A stretch of 64,000 bases of DNA, from positions 1 to 64,000 of the forward strand of contig CANMKK010000005.1 of the NCBI GenBank assembly GCA_947498455.1, read 5' to 3'. Numbering within the stretch: position 1 is the stretch's first letter; each line of letters starts with the position of its first letter. The stretch is from an uncultured Aquimarina sp. (lineage in GTDB: Bacteria; Bacteroidota; Bacteroidia; Flavobacteriales; Flavobacteriaceae). The position numbers and the translations under genes are program-made. The notes under the pieces are model-generated. The model saw nothing but the letters and a program-made list of their open reading frames with translations. It ran no database searches and was not told where the DNA came from. Below, piece by piece: positions 1-8,656 of this stretch.

Positions 1-100
1 GTTGAGTGCTTTTTCCGTTTTGTTGAGTGCTTTTTCCGTTTTGTTGAGTGCTTTTTCCGTTTTGTTGAGTGCTTTTTCCGTTTTGTTGAGTGCTTTTTGC
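1..100. repeat. 21-bp tandem repeat array at window edge
   Basis: Four complete 21-bp units start at 1, 22, 43 and 64, and a fifth partial unit starts at 85. Each begins GTTGAGTGCTTTTTCCG and the four complete units are identical. The array may continue left of the window. No open reading frame clearly uses it. Function unknown. Confidence 0.95.
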
Positions 101-113
101 ACGCTTCGCGTGC
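99..113. other. Short GC-rich hairpin after the tandem repeats
   Basis: GCACGC and GCGTGC form a perfect 6-bp stem around a TTC loop, directly where the repeat array breaks off. No T-run follows on the + strand, so it is not a convincing terminator for + transcription. Confidence 0.5.
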
Positions 114-229
114 GATAGATCAATATCATACAACTGGTCTTCCTTTTTCTACAATTCAGTCAGGTAAAATTTATTTGTTCTTCGGTTCGATAGATTTTTG
201 TCTTATCAATCAACCTGAAAATAATTCTA

Positions 230-2386
230 ATGAAATTTTTAATTACTACTCTAGAGTTACTATTGTTACCATCGCTATTATGTGCTCAAACTACAATCTC
301 TGGTACAGTTACGGCATCTTCCGGATTTCCTATTATAGGTGCTAACATATACTTAGACGGCACTTATGATGGTGCTTCTTCTGATGAAAATGGTGTTTTT
401 TCCTTTACAACCAACGAAACTGGAGAACAGCTATTAATCGTCTCTTTTCTTTCTTTTGAAACATTCTCTCTCAAAACTGCTATTTCTAAAATGACGGATT
501 TAGAAATTACATTGAAAGAGGATGTAAACTCTTTGGGCAGTGTTATACTCAATGCGGGAACATTTTCTGCTGGTAGTACTGATAAAGCTTCCGTTTTAAC
601 TCCACTGGATATAGTTACAACGGCTGGAGCAGATGGAGATTACATAGGTGCTTTTCAGACATTACCAGGAACCTCTACAGTAGCAGAAGATGGACGTCTT
701 TTTGTAAGAGGTGGGGATGCTAATGAAGCTAACGTTTATATAGATGGGCTTCGTGTTTTTCAACCATTTACGGCTACTGCCAATAATATCCCAACCAGAG
801 GTAGGTTTTCCCCTTTCTTATTTAAGGGTACTACTTTTTCTACAGGAGGATATTCTGCGGAGTATGGTGATGCTTTATCGAGTGTATTATTACTTAATAC
901 GATTGATGAGCCAGATCAAGAAAAAACGGATCTTTCTTTTATTAGTGTTGGGCTCGGTGTCGGGAATACTCAAAAATGGGACAAAAACTCATTGAGTATG
1001 AATGCTTTTTATCTGAATCTAAAACCTTATCAAGAGCTTATTTCCCAACGGGTAGATTGGATTAAACCTTTTGAATCTTTATCGGGAGAAGCTGTGTACA
1101 GGCATCAATTCAAAAATGGTTTATTAAAAGTATATGGTGGCCTAAATTATACTGATTTCAACTTGATACAGGAAGATATTGATATCCCGGATGGAATTAA
1201 TCTGAATCTCACAAACAGAAATTTATATCTGAATGCTTCTTATAAAGGTGATCTGGGAAATGATTGGACAATTACAAGTGGAGTTAGTTTTGCAAATGAT
1301 CGTAATACCATAAAAATAACTGAAACCGATGTAAATAATGATGATAACAGTACACACCTAAAAACAAAACTCCGAAAAAGGTTTAGTAATCGCTTTAAAG
1401 TATCTTTTGGAATTGAACAGTTTTTAGGAAATTTTGATGAGAAAGTTGTTGATCCTGATCTTGGCTCTTTCAGATCCGATTACAATAACAATAGTAGCGC
1501 TGCATTTACTGAAGTTAATATTTTTTTCAGCAAAAAACTAGCTATGCAATTAGGTTTTAGAGGAACTCACAATTCTTCACTGGAGTATACTAAAATATCT
1601 CCAAGAGCATCATTAGCATATAAAATTACAAATACATCTCAAATATCGCTGGCCTATGGTGACTTTTACCAAACACCACAACAAAATATTTTGAAATATA
1701 ATAACACATTAAGTCCTGAAAAATCTTCGCATTATATTGCGAATTATTTATATCAGCATAAGGGTAAAACATTAAGAGCAGAGGCCTATTATAAAGGGTA
1801 TGATGATTTCATAAAATACGATACTCCAATACCCGAATTCCATAGTAATTATACGAATGATGGAGATGGATATGCAACTGGTCTGGATGTATATTGGAGA
1901 GATAATACTTCCTTTAAGGATTTTGAATACTGGGTAAGTTACTCTTATCTGAATACGAAAAGGAATTATAAGAACTTCTCAGAAAGTGCTACTCCCAATT
2001 TTGCTGCAGCGCATAATCTATCTCTTGTAGGAAAGTATTGGGTAAATGATTGGAAATCCCTAATTAGTACAACTTATAATTTTGCTTCTGGGCGTCCATA
2101 TGATAATCCTAATACAGACTCTTTTTTAGATAGTAAAACTAAGTCATACAACTCCCTGAGTCTAAGTTGGGCTTATTTAATAAGTCAGCAGAAAATATTG
2201 TACTTCTCCGCATCTAATGTGTTAGGTTTTGATAATATATTTAATTACCAATATTCTAATACCCCAAATATTAATGGAAGTTTTGATAGACGTGCTATAA
2301 AACCTGCTGCTGATCGATTTTTTATTGTTGGGTTCTTTTGGACTATCAGTGACGATAAAAAAGATAATCAATTGGATAATTTGTAA
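230..2386 (+). CDS. TonB-dependent outer-membrane receptor
   Basis: A 718-residue protein with a signal peptide (about residues 1-19, ending LLCAQ). A carboxypeptidase-regulatory-like beta-sandwich follows (about 20-95), then a plug domain (about 115-220, with VRGGDANEANVYIDGLRV) and a beta-barrel that ends in a short polar tail. The family imports iron chelates, vitamins or glycans across the outer membrane using TonB energy. No SusD partner is adjacent, so this is probably not a polysaccharide utilisation system. The substrate cannot be told from sequence. The ATG at 230 puts the signal peptide at the N-terminus. Confidence 0.9.
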   Translation: MKFLITTLELLLLPSLLCAQTTISGTVTASSGFPIIGANIYLDGTYDGASSDENGVFSFTTNETGEQLLIVSFLSFETFSLKTAISKMTDLEITLKEDVNSLGSVILNAGTFSAGSTDKASVLTPLDIVTTAGADGDYIGAFQTLPGTSTVAEDGRLFVRGGDANEANVYIDGLRVFQPFTATANNIPTRGRFSPFLFKGTTFSTGGYSAEYGDALSSVLLLNTIDEPDQEKTDLSFISVGLGVGNTQKWDKNSLSMNAFYLNLKPYQELISQRVDWIKPFESLSGEAVYRHQFKNGLLKVYGGLNYTDFNLIQEDIDIPDGINLNLTNRNLYLNASYKGDLGNDWTITSGVSFANDRNTIKITETDVNNDDNSTHLKTKLRKRFSNRFKVSFGIEQFLGNFDEKVVDPDLGSFRSDYNNNSSAAFTEVNIFFSKKLAMQLGFRGTHNSSLEYTKISPRASLAYKITNTSQISLAYGDFYQTPQQNILKYNNTLSPEKSSHYIANYLYQHKGKTLRAEAYYKGYDDFIKYDTPIPEFHSNYTNDGDGYATGLDVYWRDNTSFKDFEYWVSYSYLNTKRNYKNFSESATPNFAAAHNLSLVGKYWVNDWKSLISTTYNFASGRPYDNPNTDSFLDSKTKSYNSLSLSWAYLISQQKILYFSASNVLGFDNIFNYQYSNTPNINGSFDRRAIKPAADRFFIVGFFWTISDDKKDNQLDNL

Positions 2387-2581
2387 GGAGTTAGTGGTGA
2401 AGTGTTGGGTTTTAAGGTTTCAAGAGACAGGAAGCAAGAGACTGATAGTTGATTGGCGAGACCCGAAAACCGAAAGTCTAGTACAATTCGGGATGCTTAT
2501 ACGACAATTCGGTCATTTTTAATTCTTACTACTTTATGTAATCAAGATCTTTATACTATAATATCAAAAACATCCATCATT

Positions 2582-3208
2582 ATGAAAATTATTTTAATCG
2601 TACTCGCTTTTTTTTCTGTTATAAATATCAATGCACAGACTCCTTATGAAAAAGGAATGACCAAAGCTTTTGATCTTTGGAAAAATAGAAAGATAGATGA
2701 GGCTACTAACTTATTCGAACGTATTGGTAAGGCTGAAAAAGAAAACTGGCTACCTTATTACTATGCAGCTCAGGTTCATATCACTACTACTTTTAGCAGT
2801 AAAGATCAGGACAACATCGAGTCTCGTCTTAAAAAGGCTCAAGATTATCTTAATGAGGCGAAAACATTCTCTAAGGAGGATAATGCAGAAATATTAATTC
2901 TAGAGGCTTTATTATATACGGCTTATGTAACATCTAATCCTTCTGTATATGCCATGACACACGCTCCAAAAGTAGAAGCTTTATATCAGAAAGCTAAAGT
3001 ATTAGAACCTGAAAATCCAAGAGCTATTTTATGTCACGCAGAATGGAAAATGGGTGACGCAAAATTCTGGGGTAAAGATCCAAAAGCCTTTTGTCCTGAA
3101 GTAGAAAAAGCTATCTTGTATTTTGAAAAAGAATCCCCTACTATACCATTTTATCCAACTTGGGGAAAGAATCAAGTAACGAGGGTTCAGAAAAATTGCG
3201 AAATGTAA
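2582..3208 (+). CDS. Secreted TPR-like protein
   Basis: A 208-residue protein starting at the ATG at 2582, which places a signal peptide (MKIILIVLAFFSVININAQ) first; the reading frame is open upstream to 2453 but that extension lacks signal character. The rest is helical, with TPR-like periodicity (AFDLWKNRKIDEATNLFERIG, ALYQKAKVLEPENPRAIL). TPR proteins are scaffolds for protein contacts; this one is likely periplasmic. It lies just upstream of the LytS-type kinase gene and could be co-transcribed with it. No specific function is recognised. Confidence 0.75.
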   Translation: MKIILIVLAFFSVININAQTPYEKGMTKAFDLWKNRKIDEATNLFERIGKAEKENWLPYYYAAQVHITTTFSSKDQDNIESRLKKAQDYLNEAKTFSKEDNAEILILEALLYTAYVTSNPSVYAMTHAPKVEALYQKAKVLEPENPRAILCHAEWKMGDAKFWGKDPKAFCPEVEKAILYFEKESPTIPFYPTWGKNQVTRVQKNCEM

Positions 3209-3247
3209 TGATGTTAGTTAACCCGATATAAATAATTATTTCATTCA

Positions 3248-4600
3248 ATGAAAGATCTGAAAAAAATAGTCATAATATCCTGTATAGCCACTATTGCTAT
3301 TTCAATAATAATATTGCTTGTCAATGGTTTCAGGTTCGATAGATTTCTTACAGTTCAGTATTGGGTTATAAATTTTGTGTATGCCTTTTTTCTTACCTAT
3401 ATCAACTCACTTTATTTTGGTTTTATTAATAATCGTTTTGAGTGGAAGAATAAAGGTTTACAACGTGTTTTAATCGGAGCGGGAGGTTCTATTATTGTAA
3501 CGATGATCGGCTATTTTATGTGTGAGTATGTAGCTGGAGTAATCATTTTACGTGAGCAAACTACATCAGAATTCATGGCGGATCAATCTTTTAGAGATTA
3601 TTTATTTCCGTTGTTAATTACCATTATCATTTCATTATTCTTTCATACCATATATTTCTATAAGGCATTACAAGAAAAAAAAGTAACTGAACAAAAGATA
3701 ATAGCCGGAACGGCTTCTGCTAAATTTGCTGCGCTTAAAAATCAATTAGATCCTCACTTTTTGTTTAATAGCCTTAATGTATTAACGTCTCTGATTGATG
3801 AAAACCCAAAAATGGCTCAGAAGTTTACTACTTCATTATCTAAAGTATATAGGTATGTTTTAGAGCAAAAAGACAAAGAATTGGTAACCATTGATGAGGA
3901 ATTAAAATTCGCCAATACATATATGACATTGCTTAAGCTTCGGTTCGAAGATAGTATCATATTCGATATGCCTACTACATCTAGTAATCCTGAAGCTAAA
4001 GTAGTACCGCTATCATTACAGATATTATTAGAAAATACAGTAAAACATAATATTGTAATGCCTAGCAAACCATTACATATTAAAATTTATGAAAATGATC
4101 ATTTCTTAATCGTAGAAAACAATCTGCAACCAAAAGAGGTTCTTAAGCAAAGTAGCGGTGTAGGATTGGGTAATGTAAAACAACGATATGAACTGCTAAC
4201 AAAAAGGGAATTTTCTGTATATAAAACCGAAAAAGCTTTTATTGCAAAACTTCCGATACTGACCAAAAAAGTAATATTAAGAGATATGACAATCCCAGAT
4301 AGTATAGAAATTACACATAACATAAAATATACAAGAGCTAAAGAACGTGTTAAAAAAATGAAGGAGTTTCATGGTAATCTTACGTCCTATTGTATTGTGA
4401 TTCCTTTTTTAATATTCATAAACTACTACAGTACGGGATTTAGAACTCCTTGGGTCATTTTTCCAATACTCGGATGGGGGTTAGGAGTATTGTTTCACTA
4501 CGCAGAAGCGTATGATCATCACCTTATTTTTGGAAAAAACTGGGAGAAAAGAAAGATTAAGCAGTTTATGGAGGAGTCTAAAAAAAACAATTATGAATGA
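3248..4600 (+). CDS. LytS-family sensor histidine kinase fused to a 2TM domain
   Basis: A 450-residue membrane protein. About four transmembrane segments (residues 8-138) precede a His_kinase domain of the LytS/YehU type with H-box LDPHFLFNSLN (phospho-accepting His170), N-box LLENTVKHN (260-268) and glycine motif GVGLGN (304-309). The C-terminal part (about 360-440) is an extra 2TM domain, clearly homologous to the two free 2TM proteins downstream (YTRAKERV, FGKNWEKRKIKQFMEE). A LytTR response regulator follows in the same gene group and is its probable partner. The 2TM domain fused behind the kinase is the unusual part; its role is unknown. Confidence 0.88.
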   Translation: MKDLKKIVIISCIATIAISIIILLVNGFRFDRFLTVQYWVINFVYAFFLTYINSLYFGFINNRFEWKNKGLQRVLIGAGGSIIVTMIGYFMCEYVAGVIILREQTTSEFMADQSFRDYLFPLLITIIISLFFHTIYFYKALQEKKVTEQKIIAGTASAKFAALKNQLDPHFLFNSLNVLTSLIDENPKMAQKFTTSLSKVYRYVLEQKDKELVTIDEELKFANTYMTLLKLRFEDSIIFDMPTTSSNPEAKVVPLSLQILLENTVKHNIVMPSKPLHIKIYENDHFLIVENNLQPKEVLKQSSGVGLGNVKQRYELLTKREFSVYKTEKAFIAKLPILTKKVILRDMTIPDSIEITHNIKYTRAKERVKKMKEFHGNLTSYCIVIPFLIFINYYSTGFRTPWVIFPILGWGLGVLFHYAEAYDHHLIFGKNWEKRKIKQFMEESKKNNYE

Positions 4601-4658
4601 TTTAGAAAAAAAATACTATAACGCAAAAAAACGATTAGAGGAAGAAAAAAAATATTGA
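4593..4658 (+). pseudogene. Truncated 2TM-domain gene remnant or 21-codon peptide
   Basis: A 21-codon frame (MNDLEKKYYNAKKRLEEEKK and Y) overlaps the kinase stop by 8 nt. It aligns with the N-terminus of the two following 2TM proteins (MENYESQKRYERAKKRV). It stops at TGA 4656-4658 before the first transmembrane segment, and no later frame restores it. It is either the stub of a further 2TM paralogue or a translated coupling peptide. Confidence 0.6.
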
Positions 4659-4694
4659 GTTTATAAATAGAAATGAGAGTTAAAAAATAGTATC

Positions 4695-5000
4695 ATGGAA
4701 AATTACGAATCACAAAAAAGATATGAAAGAGCTAAAAAACGTGTGGATAATGAAAGAGGTTTTTATACTCATTTGACTATATACATTGTTATAAATATTA
4801 CACTCCTTTTTATTAATACAAATTTTGAAAGCCAAGGATTTAGAAATTGGTTTCAATGGCATTTATATATTACCCCTATTCTATGGGGGATTGGGTTACT
4901 TTTTCACGGATTACGTGTCTTTAAGGGAAATATTATTTATGGCAAAAAATGGGAAGAGCGTAAAATAAAAGAACTCATGGAGAAAGATGATTTACTTTAA
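4695..5000 (+). CDS. 2TM-domain membrane protein (copy 1)
   Basis: A 101-residue protein with an N-terminal basic helix (QKRYERAKKRVDNERGFY), two hydrophobic segments (about 27-46 and 58-76) and a cytoplasmic tail ending KKWEERKIKELMEKDD. This is the complete 2TM domain seen at the C-terminus of the upstream kinase. It lies between kinase and response regulator genes, so a role in modulating that pathway is likely by context (inference). The biochemical function of the family is not established as far as I know. Confidence 0.85.
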   Translation: MENYESQKRYERAKKRVDNERGFYTHLTIYIVINITLLFINTNFESQGFRNWFQWHLYITPILWGIGLLFHGLRVFKGNIIYGKKWEERKIKELMEKDDLL

Positions 5001-5119
5001 TCCACATGGTAGTTTAATTTTATGAGTTTTGTCTAGAAATTCTAAAATTGTGTTTCCATTGGATGTCTTGTGAATTTATCTAGGTTGTTGACTTTTGAAA
5101 TTTAAAAAGATTATTACAA

Positions 5120-5425
5120 ATGAAAAATTTAGAAGAACAAAAAAGATATGAGCGTGCAAAAGAACGTGTAGAAGAACTTAAGAAATTTTATAATAACCTT
5201 TTTTCATATATTATTGTTATTATTTTTTTAGCAGGTCTGAATTACTATCAAAATGAGTGGCGTTATGCTTGGTTTTTATGGGCTGCTTTTGGCTGGGGTA
5301 TTGGATTAGCTTTTCATGCTATCAAAGCGTATAGAATTAATCCGATGTTCAATAAAGATTGGGAAGAGCGCAAAATAAGAAAATATATGGAAGAAGATGA
5401 TAAAGAGAATCAGCTATGGGAATAA
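5120..5425 (+). CDS. 2TM-domain membrane protein (copy 2)
   Basis: A 101-residue paralogue of the gene at 4695. It has the same basic N-helix (EEQKRYERAKERVEELKKFY), two membrane segments and the tail KDWEERKIRKYMEEDD. It is followed after 58 nt by the LytTR regulator. A 119-nt spacer separates it from copy 1 and shows no clear promoter. The tandem paralogues plus the fused domain in the kinase give three full 2TM domains in one locus. Confidence 0.85.
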   Translation: MKNLEEQKRYERAKERVEELKKFYNNLFSYIIVIIFLAGLNYYQNEWRYAWFLWAAFGWGIGLAFHAIKAYRINPMFNKDWEERKIRKYMEEDDKENQLWE

Positions 5426-5483
5426 GAACATATTTTTTGAAAAAAAATTAATAATACAACAGCCATTATAATCAAAAAACGAA

Positions 5484-6239
5484 ATGAATATTTTAATCAT
5501 TGAAGATGAAAAGCCAGCAGCAAGAAGATTAAGTAGAATGCTGAATGATCTGGGTATGAAAATAAACACAATGTTACATTCTGTAAGTGAGTCTATCGAA
5601 TGGTTTAACACCAATAAACATCCTGACCTTATATTTTTAGATATTCAATTAAGTGATGGATTGTCTTTCGAAATATTTGATACGGTTACCATTAAAAGCT
5701 CTATTATTTTTACTACTGCTTATGATGAATATGCTTTAAAAGCATTTAAATTGAACAGTATCGATTATCTTTTAAAACCTATAGACGATGAAGAACTGGA
5801 AGCTGCCATAAAAAAGTATAAAGAACAATTACCTACTACATCTGAATTAAAGGTAGATTTTGAAGATATCAAAAAACTATTGATCAATCCAATGGATCGC
5901 TCTTATAAAAAAAGGTTTACGACTCGTATAGGTCAACATCTCAAGATATTCGCTGTAGAGGATATAGAATGCTTTTATTCAGAAAATAAAGGTACTTATC
6001 TTCATACGAACGAGAACAGAAATTATCTAATTGATACCACTCTGGAATCTCTAGAGGATGAATTAAATCCTCAGCAATTCTTTAGGGTAAGTAGAAAGTT
6101 TTATATAAACATCAATGCTATCAAAGACATTATATCATATAGCAACTCTAGATTACAGATCAAGCTTCATCACTTTGATGAGCAAGAAATCATAGTAGCG
6201 CGAGAACGGGTAAAAATATTTAAAGATTGGCTGGAGTAA
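5484..6239 (+). CDS. LytTR-family response regulator
   Basis: A 251-residue two-domain regulator. An N-terminal receiver domain (1-120) has the acidic pocket ED at 7-8, phospho-acceptor Asp53 (LIFLDIQLSDG) and the conserved Lys in LLKPID. A C-terminal LytTR DNA-binding domain follows (about 145-250, with FFRVSRKFYININAI). Such regulators bind direct repeats upstream of target genes after phosphorylation by LytS-type kinases. The likely partner is the kinase at 3248. The gene converges with the acyltransferase gene, with only 13 nt between the two stops. Confidence 0.92.
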   Translation: MNILIIEDEKPAARRLSRMLNDLGMKINTMLHSVSESIEWFNTNKHPDLIFLDIQLSDGLSFEIFDTVTIKSSIIFTTAYDEYALKAFKLNSIDYLLKPIDDEELEAAIKKYKEQLPTTSELKVDFEDIKKLLINPMDRSYKKRFTTRIGQHLKIFAVEDIECFYSENKGTYLHTNENRNYLIDTTLESLEDELNPQQFFRVSRKFYININAIKDIISYSNSRLQIKLHHFDEQEIIVARERVKIFKDWLE

Positions 6240-6252
6240 TAGTACTAAACTC

Positions 6253-7056
6253 TTAATACTCCCATTGTCTTTTTTTGTTCAATTCTTCTTCTGCTTCTAA
6301 TTCTTCTTGAGAAATTACTTTAAGAAAAGAAGGATGTTGTTCTATAGCATACTCCAATTTACTAACAATATCATCAATAGAATCATTATCATAATCAATA
6401 TCTAACGGTTCTTTTATTACCATGGATTGTAATATTCCTCGCTTTTTGATACGAATTCCTTTTTTATCAAAAGATCGTCTAAAACCATCAATTACGATTG
6501 GGATTACTATAGGCCTGTATTGCCTTATAATATGTGCAGTTCCTTTTCTAATAGGTTTAAAAGGTTTAGTGGTTCCTTGGGGGAATGTAATTACCCATCC
6601 ATCCTCTAACGCTCGCTTGATATTAGTAATATCACTCATTTTTACCTGACGGTTTACATCCTTTCCTTTATCTCGCCAGGTTCTTTCTACCGTAATAGCA
6701 CCTGCATAGGCTAATATTCTTGCTAATAATCCAGCTCTCATGGTCTCCTTAGCAGCAACGTAATAAAGATTCATTTTAGGTTGCCACAAATATCCTACAT
6801 TTTTGATAGAGTCTGTACGACCACTAAGACTTGCATTAAACACATGGAACATAGCTACCACATCTGCAAAATATGTTTGATGATTGGATACGAATAAAAC
6901 ATTATTATCAGGAAGTCCCTTAAAGACTTCACTTCCTTCAATCTGTAATTCATTAAAGCCACGATAACGTCTGTGGGTTATAGCTCCCAGAATACGAATA
7001 AGCCACTTTTTTATAAGTAATATATGTCCAAAAGGATTTTTCTTAAATAATCCCAT
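6253..7056 (-). CDS. 1-acyl-glycerol-3-phosphate acyltransferase (PlsC-like)
   Basis: A lysophospholipid acyltransferase-like protein of 267 residues, expected to transfer acyl chains to lysophosphatidate or a related lysolipid at the inner membrane. Motif I is NHQTYFAD (His59 to Asp65), with five residues between His and Asp instead of the usual four. The later FPQGTT corresponds to the FPEGTR substrate motif. The start at 7056 (MGLFKKNPFG) is preferred over the in-frame ATG at 7128, because a TAnnTTTG box at 7083-7090 would lie inside the longer version. Confidence 0.82.
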   Translation of the reverse strand: MGLFKKNPFGHILLIKKWLIRILGAITHRRYRGFNELQIEGSEVFKGLPDNNVLFVSNHQTYFADVVAMFHVFNASLSGRTDSIKNVGYLWQPKMNLYYVAAKETMRAGLLARILAYAGAITVERTWRDKGKDVNRQVKMSDITNIKRALEDGWVITFPQGTTKPFKPIRKGTAHIIRQYRPIVIPIVIDGFRRSFDKKGIRIKKRGILQSMVIKEPLDIDYDNDSIDDIVSKLEYAIEQHPSFLKVISQEELEAEEELNKKRQWEY

Positions 7057-7082
7057 AAATAATTTTAGTTTATTAATACATC

Positions 7083-7090
7083 CAAACTTA
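7083..7090 (-). promoter_or_regulatory. Bacteroidetes -7 promoter box for the acyltransferase gene
   Basis: TAAGTTTG on the minus strand fits TAnnTTTG exactly and lies 27 nt upstream of the start codon at 7056, giving a short leader. No TTG was found at the usual spacing upstream. Confidence 0.45.
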
Positions 7091-7204
7091 TTGATTACCA
7101 AATAGTTTGTTATTAAATCTAATAACATCTATCCAAAAAAGAGATAGAATAAGCGTTAAATTCTTCTAAACATTCTGAAGAAAATAAGAGCCAAATATAC
7201 AAAA

Positions 7205-7849
7205 TCATGATTCCATCACAGATTTTAAAAGGATTTTAAGTTCACTAAGCATCATAGCAGTTGCTCCCCAAACTGTATAACCGTCTAACATAAAGGAAGG
7301 TACTTCGATATTTTCTGCGTAAGAAGTTGATAATTTTTTAGAAACAATAGTGTTTTCATCTAATAATTGTTCAATCGGAACTTCGATCACTTTATCTACT
7401 TCTTCTTCTTGCACAATAAAATTAGGAGTTTCTATGACATATCCCATAAATGGATGTACCCAGAAATTAGATGGAGGAATATATACTTTGGTCAGCTCTT
7501 TTACTACCTTAACATCGCGTACTCCTACTCCAATTTCTTCCCAAGTTTCTCGCAATGCTGCAGTTTGATAATTTAAGTCAAATTCTTCTACCTTTCCACC
7601 TGGTAAGGCAACTTGCCCAGAGTGCACTCCTTTATAAATAGGTCGTAAGATCAAAGATATATGTGCAATACCATCCTTTGGGTAAACAAGCATCATTACG
7701 GCTGCATTTCTAGGATTTTGCGCTTCTATTTTAATTTTATCAAGCTCTCTTTTTCTTATTTCTGGAGCCATTATAAAGTGAGCAGATTCTCCCGGTACTA
7801 ACATTTTCTGTATTTTTGGAATCAACTTTTTAAATGTTTCGAATGTCAT
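7205..7849 (-). CDS. Nudix hydrolase, CoA pyrophosphatase-like
   Basis: A 214-residue protein with the motif HSGQVALPGGK (76-86) followed by the Nudix helix ALRETWEEIGV (98-108). The combination GQ..LPGGK plus REtwEEIG is typical of the NudL/CoA diphosphohydrolase branch, which cleaves CoA to phosphopantetheine and 3',5'-ADP. Substrate specificity is inferred only. Its start codon lies 2 nt from the start of the divergent cyclophilin gene, so each gene must use a promoter inside its neighbour or a very compact shared region. Confidence 0.85.
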   Translation of the reverse strand: MTFETFKKLIPKIQKMLVPGESAHFIMAPEIRKRELDKIKIEAQNPRNAAVMMLVYPKDGIAHISLILRPIYKGVHSGQVALPGGKVEEFDLNYQTAALRETWEEIGVGVRDVKVVKELTKVYIPPSNFWVHPFMGYVIETPNFIVQEEEVDKVIEVPIEQLLDENTIVSKKLSTSYAENIEVPSFMLDGYTVWGATAMMLSELKILLKSVMES

Positions 7850-7851
7850 CT

Positions 7852-8601
7852 ATGAGAATAGTTTTAGTAATTGGTCTGATCTGTACTTTGGTCTTCTGCA
7901 ATTGTGAAGATAAGAATTCTAATAAAAATATAAAGAACACTACAAAAAATGGAGAGGCTATTTCATTAAAAAATACTACAACTAAGAAAAATACTACTAA
8001 AACCAATCTAAAAGAAGAGATAACTAATTCGCACATCTCCGATGATCTTCCTTTTAAACTCTCTAATGATAATGCCAGAGAATTTCTTTTGTCTTATGGC
8101 AAAGAGAATGTCGAAACATTAGTTCGTATTTCTACAACATATGGGGATATAGATATCCAATTGTATAATGAATCTCCACTGCACCGCGCTAATTTTATTT
8201 ATTTAGTAAAGCAAAAGTATTTTGATGAAACTTTTTTTTACAGAGTTGCCAAGGGTTTTGTTATTCAAGGAGGAAATAGTGATCGCAAGCAAATGGCACA
8301 AAAACGTTTTGATATAGGTGATTACACCCTTTCTCAAGAGCCTATAAAAGGGTTAAAACATCACCGAGGCGCTGTAGCATTATCCAAACAATGGGTGGAT
8401 AACCCTTCGAATCGCTCCACTCCCTATGAGTTTTTTATCGTTATTGCCAAAAACGGAGCATATCACCTAGATGGAGAACATACTATTTTTGGCAAAGTTG
8501 TTAAAGGAATGAATGTGGCGGATAAGATATCAAATGTACCTGTGGATGAAAGCGAATGGCCTAAACAAAATATCTTTATTAAGGCCGAAGTGATTAGATA
8601 A
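7852..8601 (+). CDS. Cyclophilin-type peptidyl-prolyl isomerase lipoprotein
   Basis: About 249 residues. The N-terminus MRIVLVIGLICTLVFCNC is a lipoprotein signal, so the chosen start is the ATG at 7852 rather than 7834. A low-complexity Asn/Lys/Thr linker follows. The C-terminal cyclophilin domain shows FYRVAKGFVIQGGNSD, GAVALSKQW and the late LDGEHTIFGKVVKGM. Cyclophilins speed up proline isomerisation; a lipid-anchored form should help fold envelope proteins in the periplasm. It is divergent from the Nudix gene. Confidence 0.87.
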   Translation: MRIVLVIGLICTLVFCNCEDKNSNKNIKNTTKNGEAISLKNTTTKKNTTKTNLKEEITNSHISDDLPFKLSNDNAREFLLSYGKENVETLVRISTTYGDIDIQLYNESPLHRANFIYLVKQKYFDETFFYRVAKGFVIQGGNSDRKQMAQKRFDIGDYTLSQEPIKGLKHHRGAVALSKQWVDNPSNRSTPYEFFIVIAKNGAYHLDGEHTIFGKVVKGMNVADKISNVPVDESEWPKQNIFIKAEVIR

Positions 8602-8656
8602 ATTATTATATTTTTTTAATGTTAAAATGGTAGAATTTACCCAACACTATAAGCCC

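Noticed and set aside
1..100. CRISPR array
   Set aside because: The 21-bp units follow each other without spacers, and there are no cas genes in the window.
97..345. Reading frame overlapping the start of the first TonB receptor
   Set aside because: It begins in the tandem repeat/hairpin, has no family resemblance and overlaps the signal peptide of the real gene.
2387..2581. Possible protein remnant in the spacer after the first TonB receptor
   Set aside because: The frame reads through but shows no family motif, and the sequence (repeated CAAGAGAC/GGAAGCAAGAG) looks like simple intergenic repeat.
3051..3057. GGGTGAC occurrence inside the TPR-like gene as a third ECF motif
   Set aside because: It lies within coding sequence and the second box TTGTCTT is not present at 15 nt.
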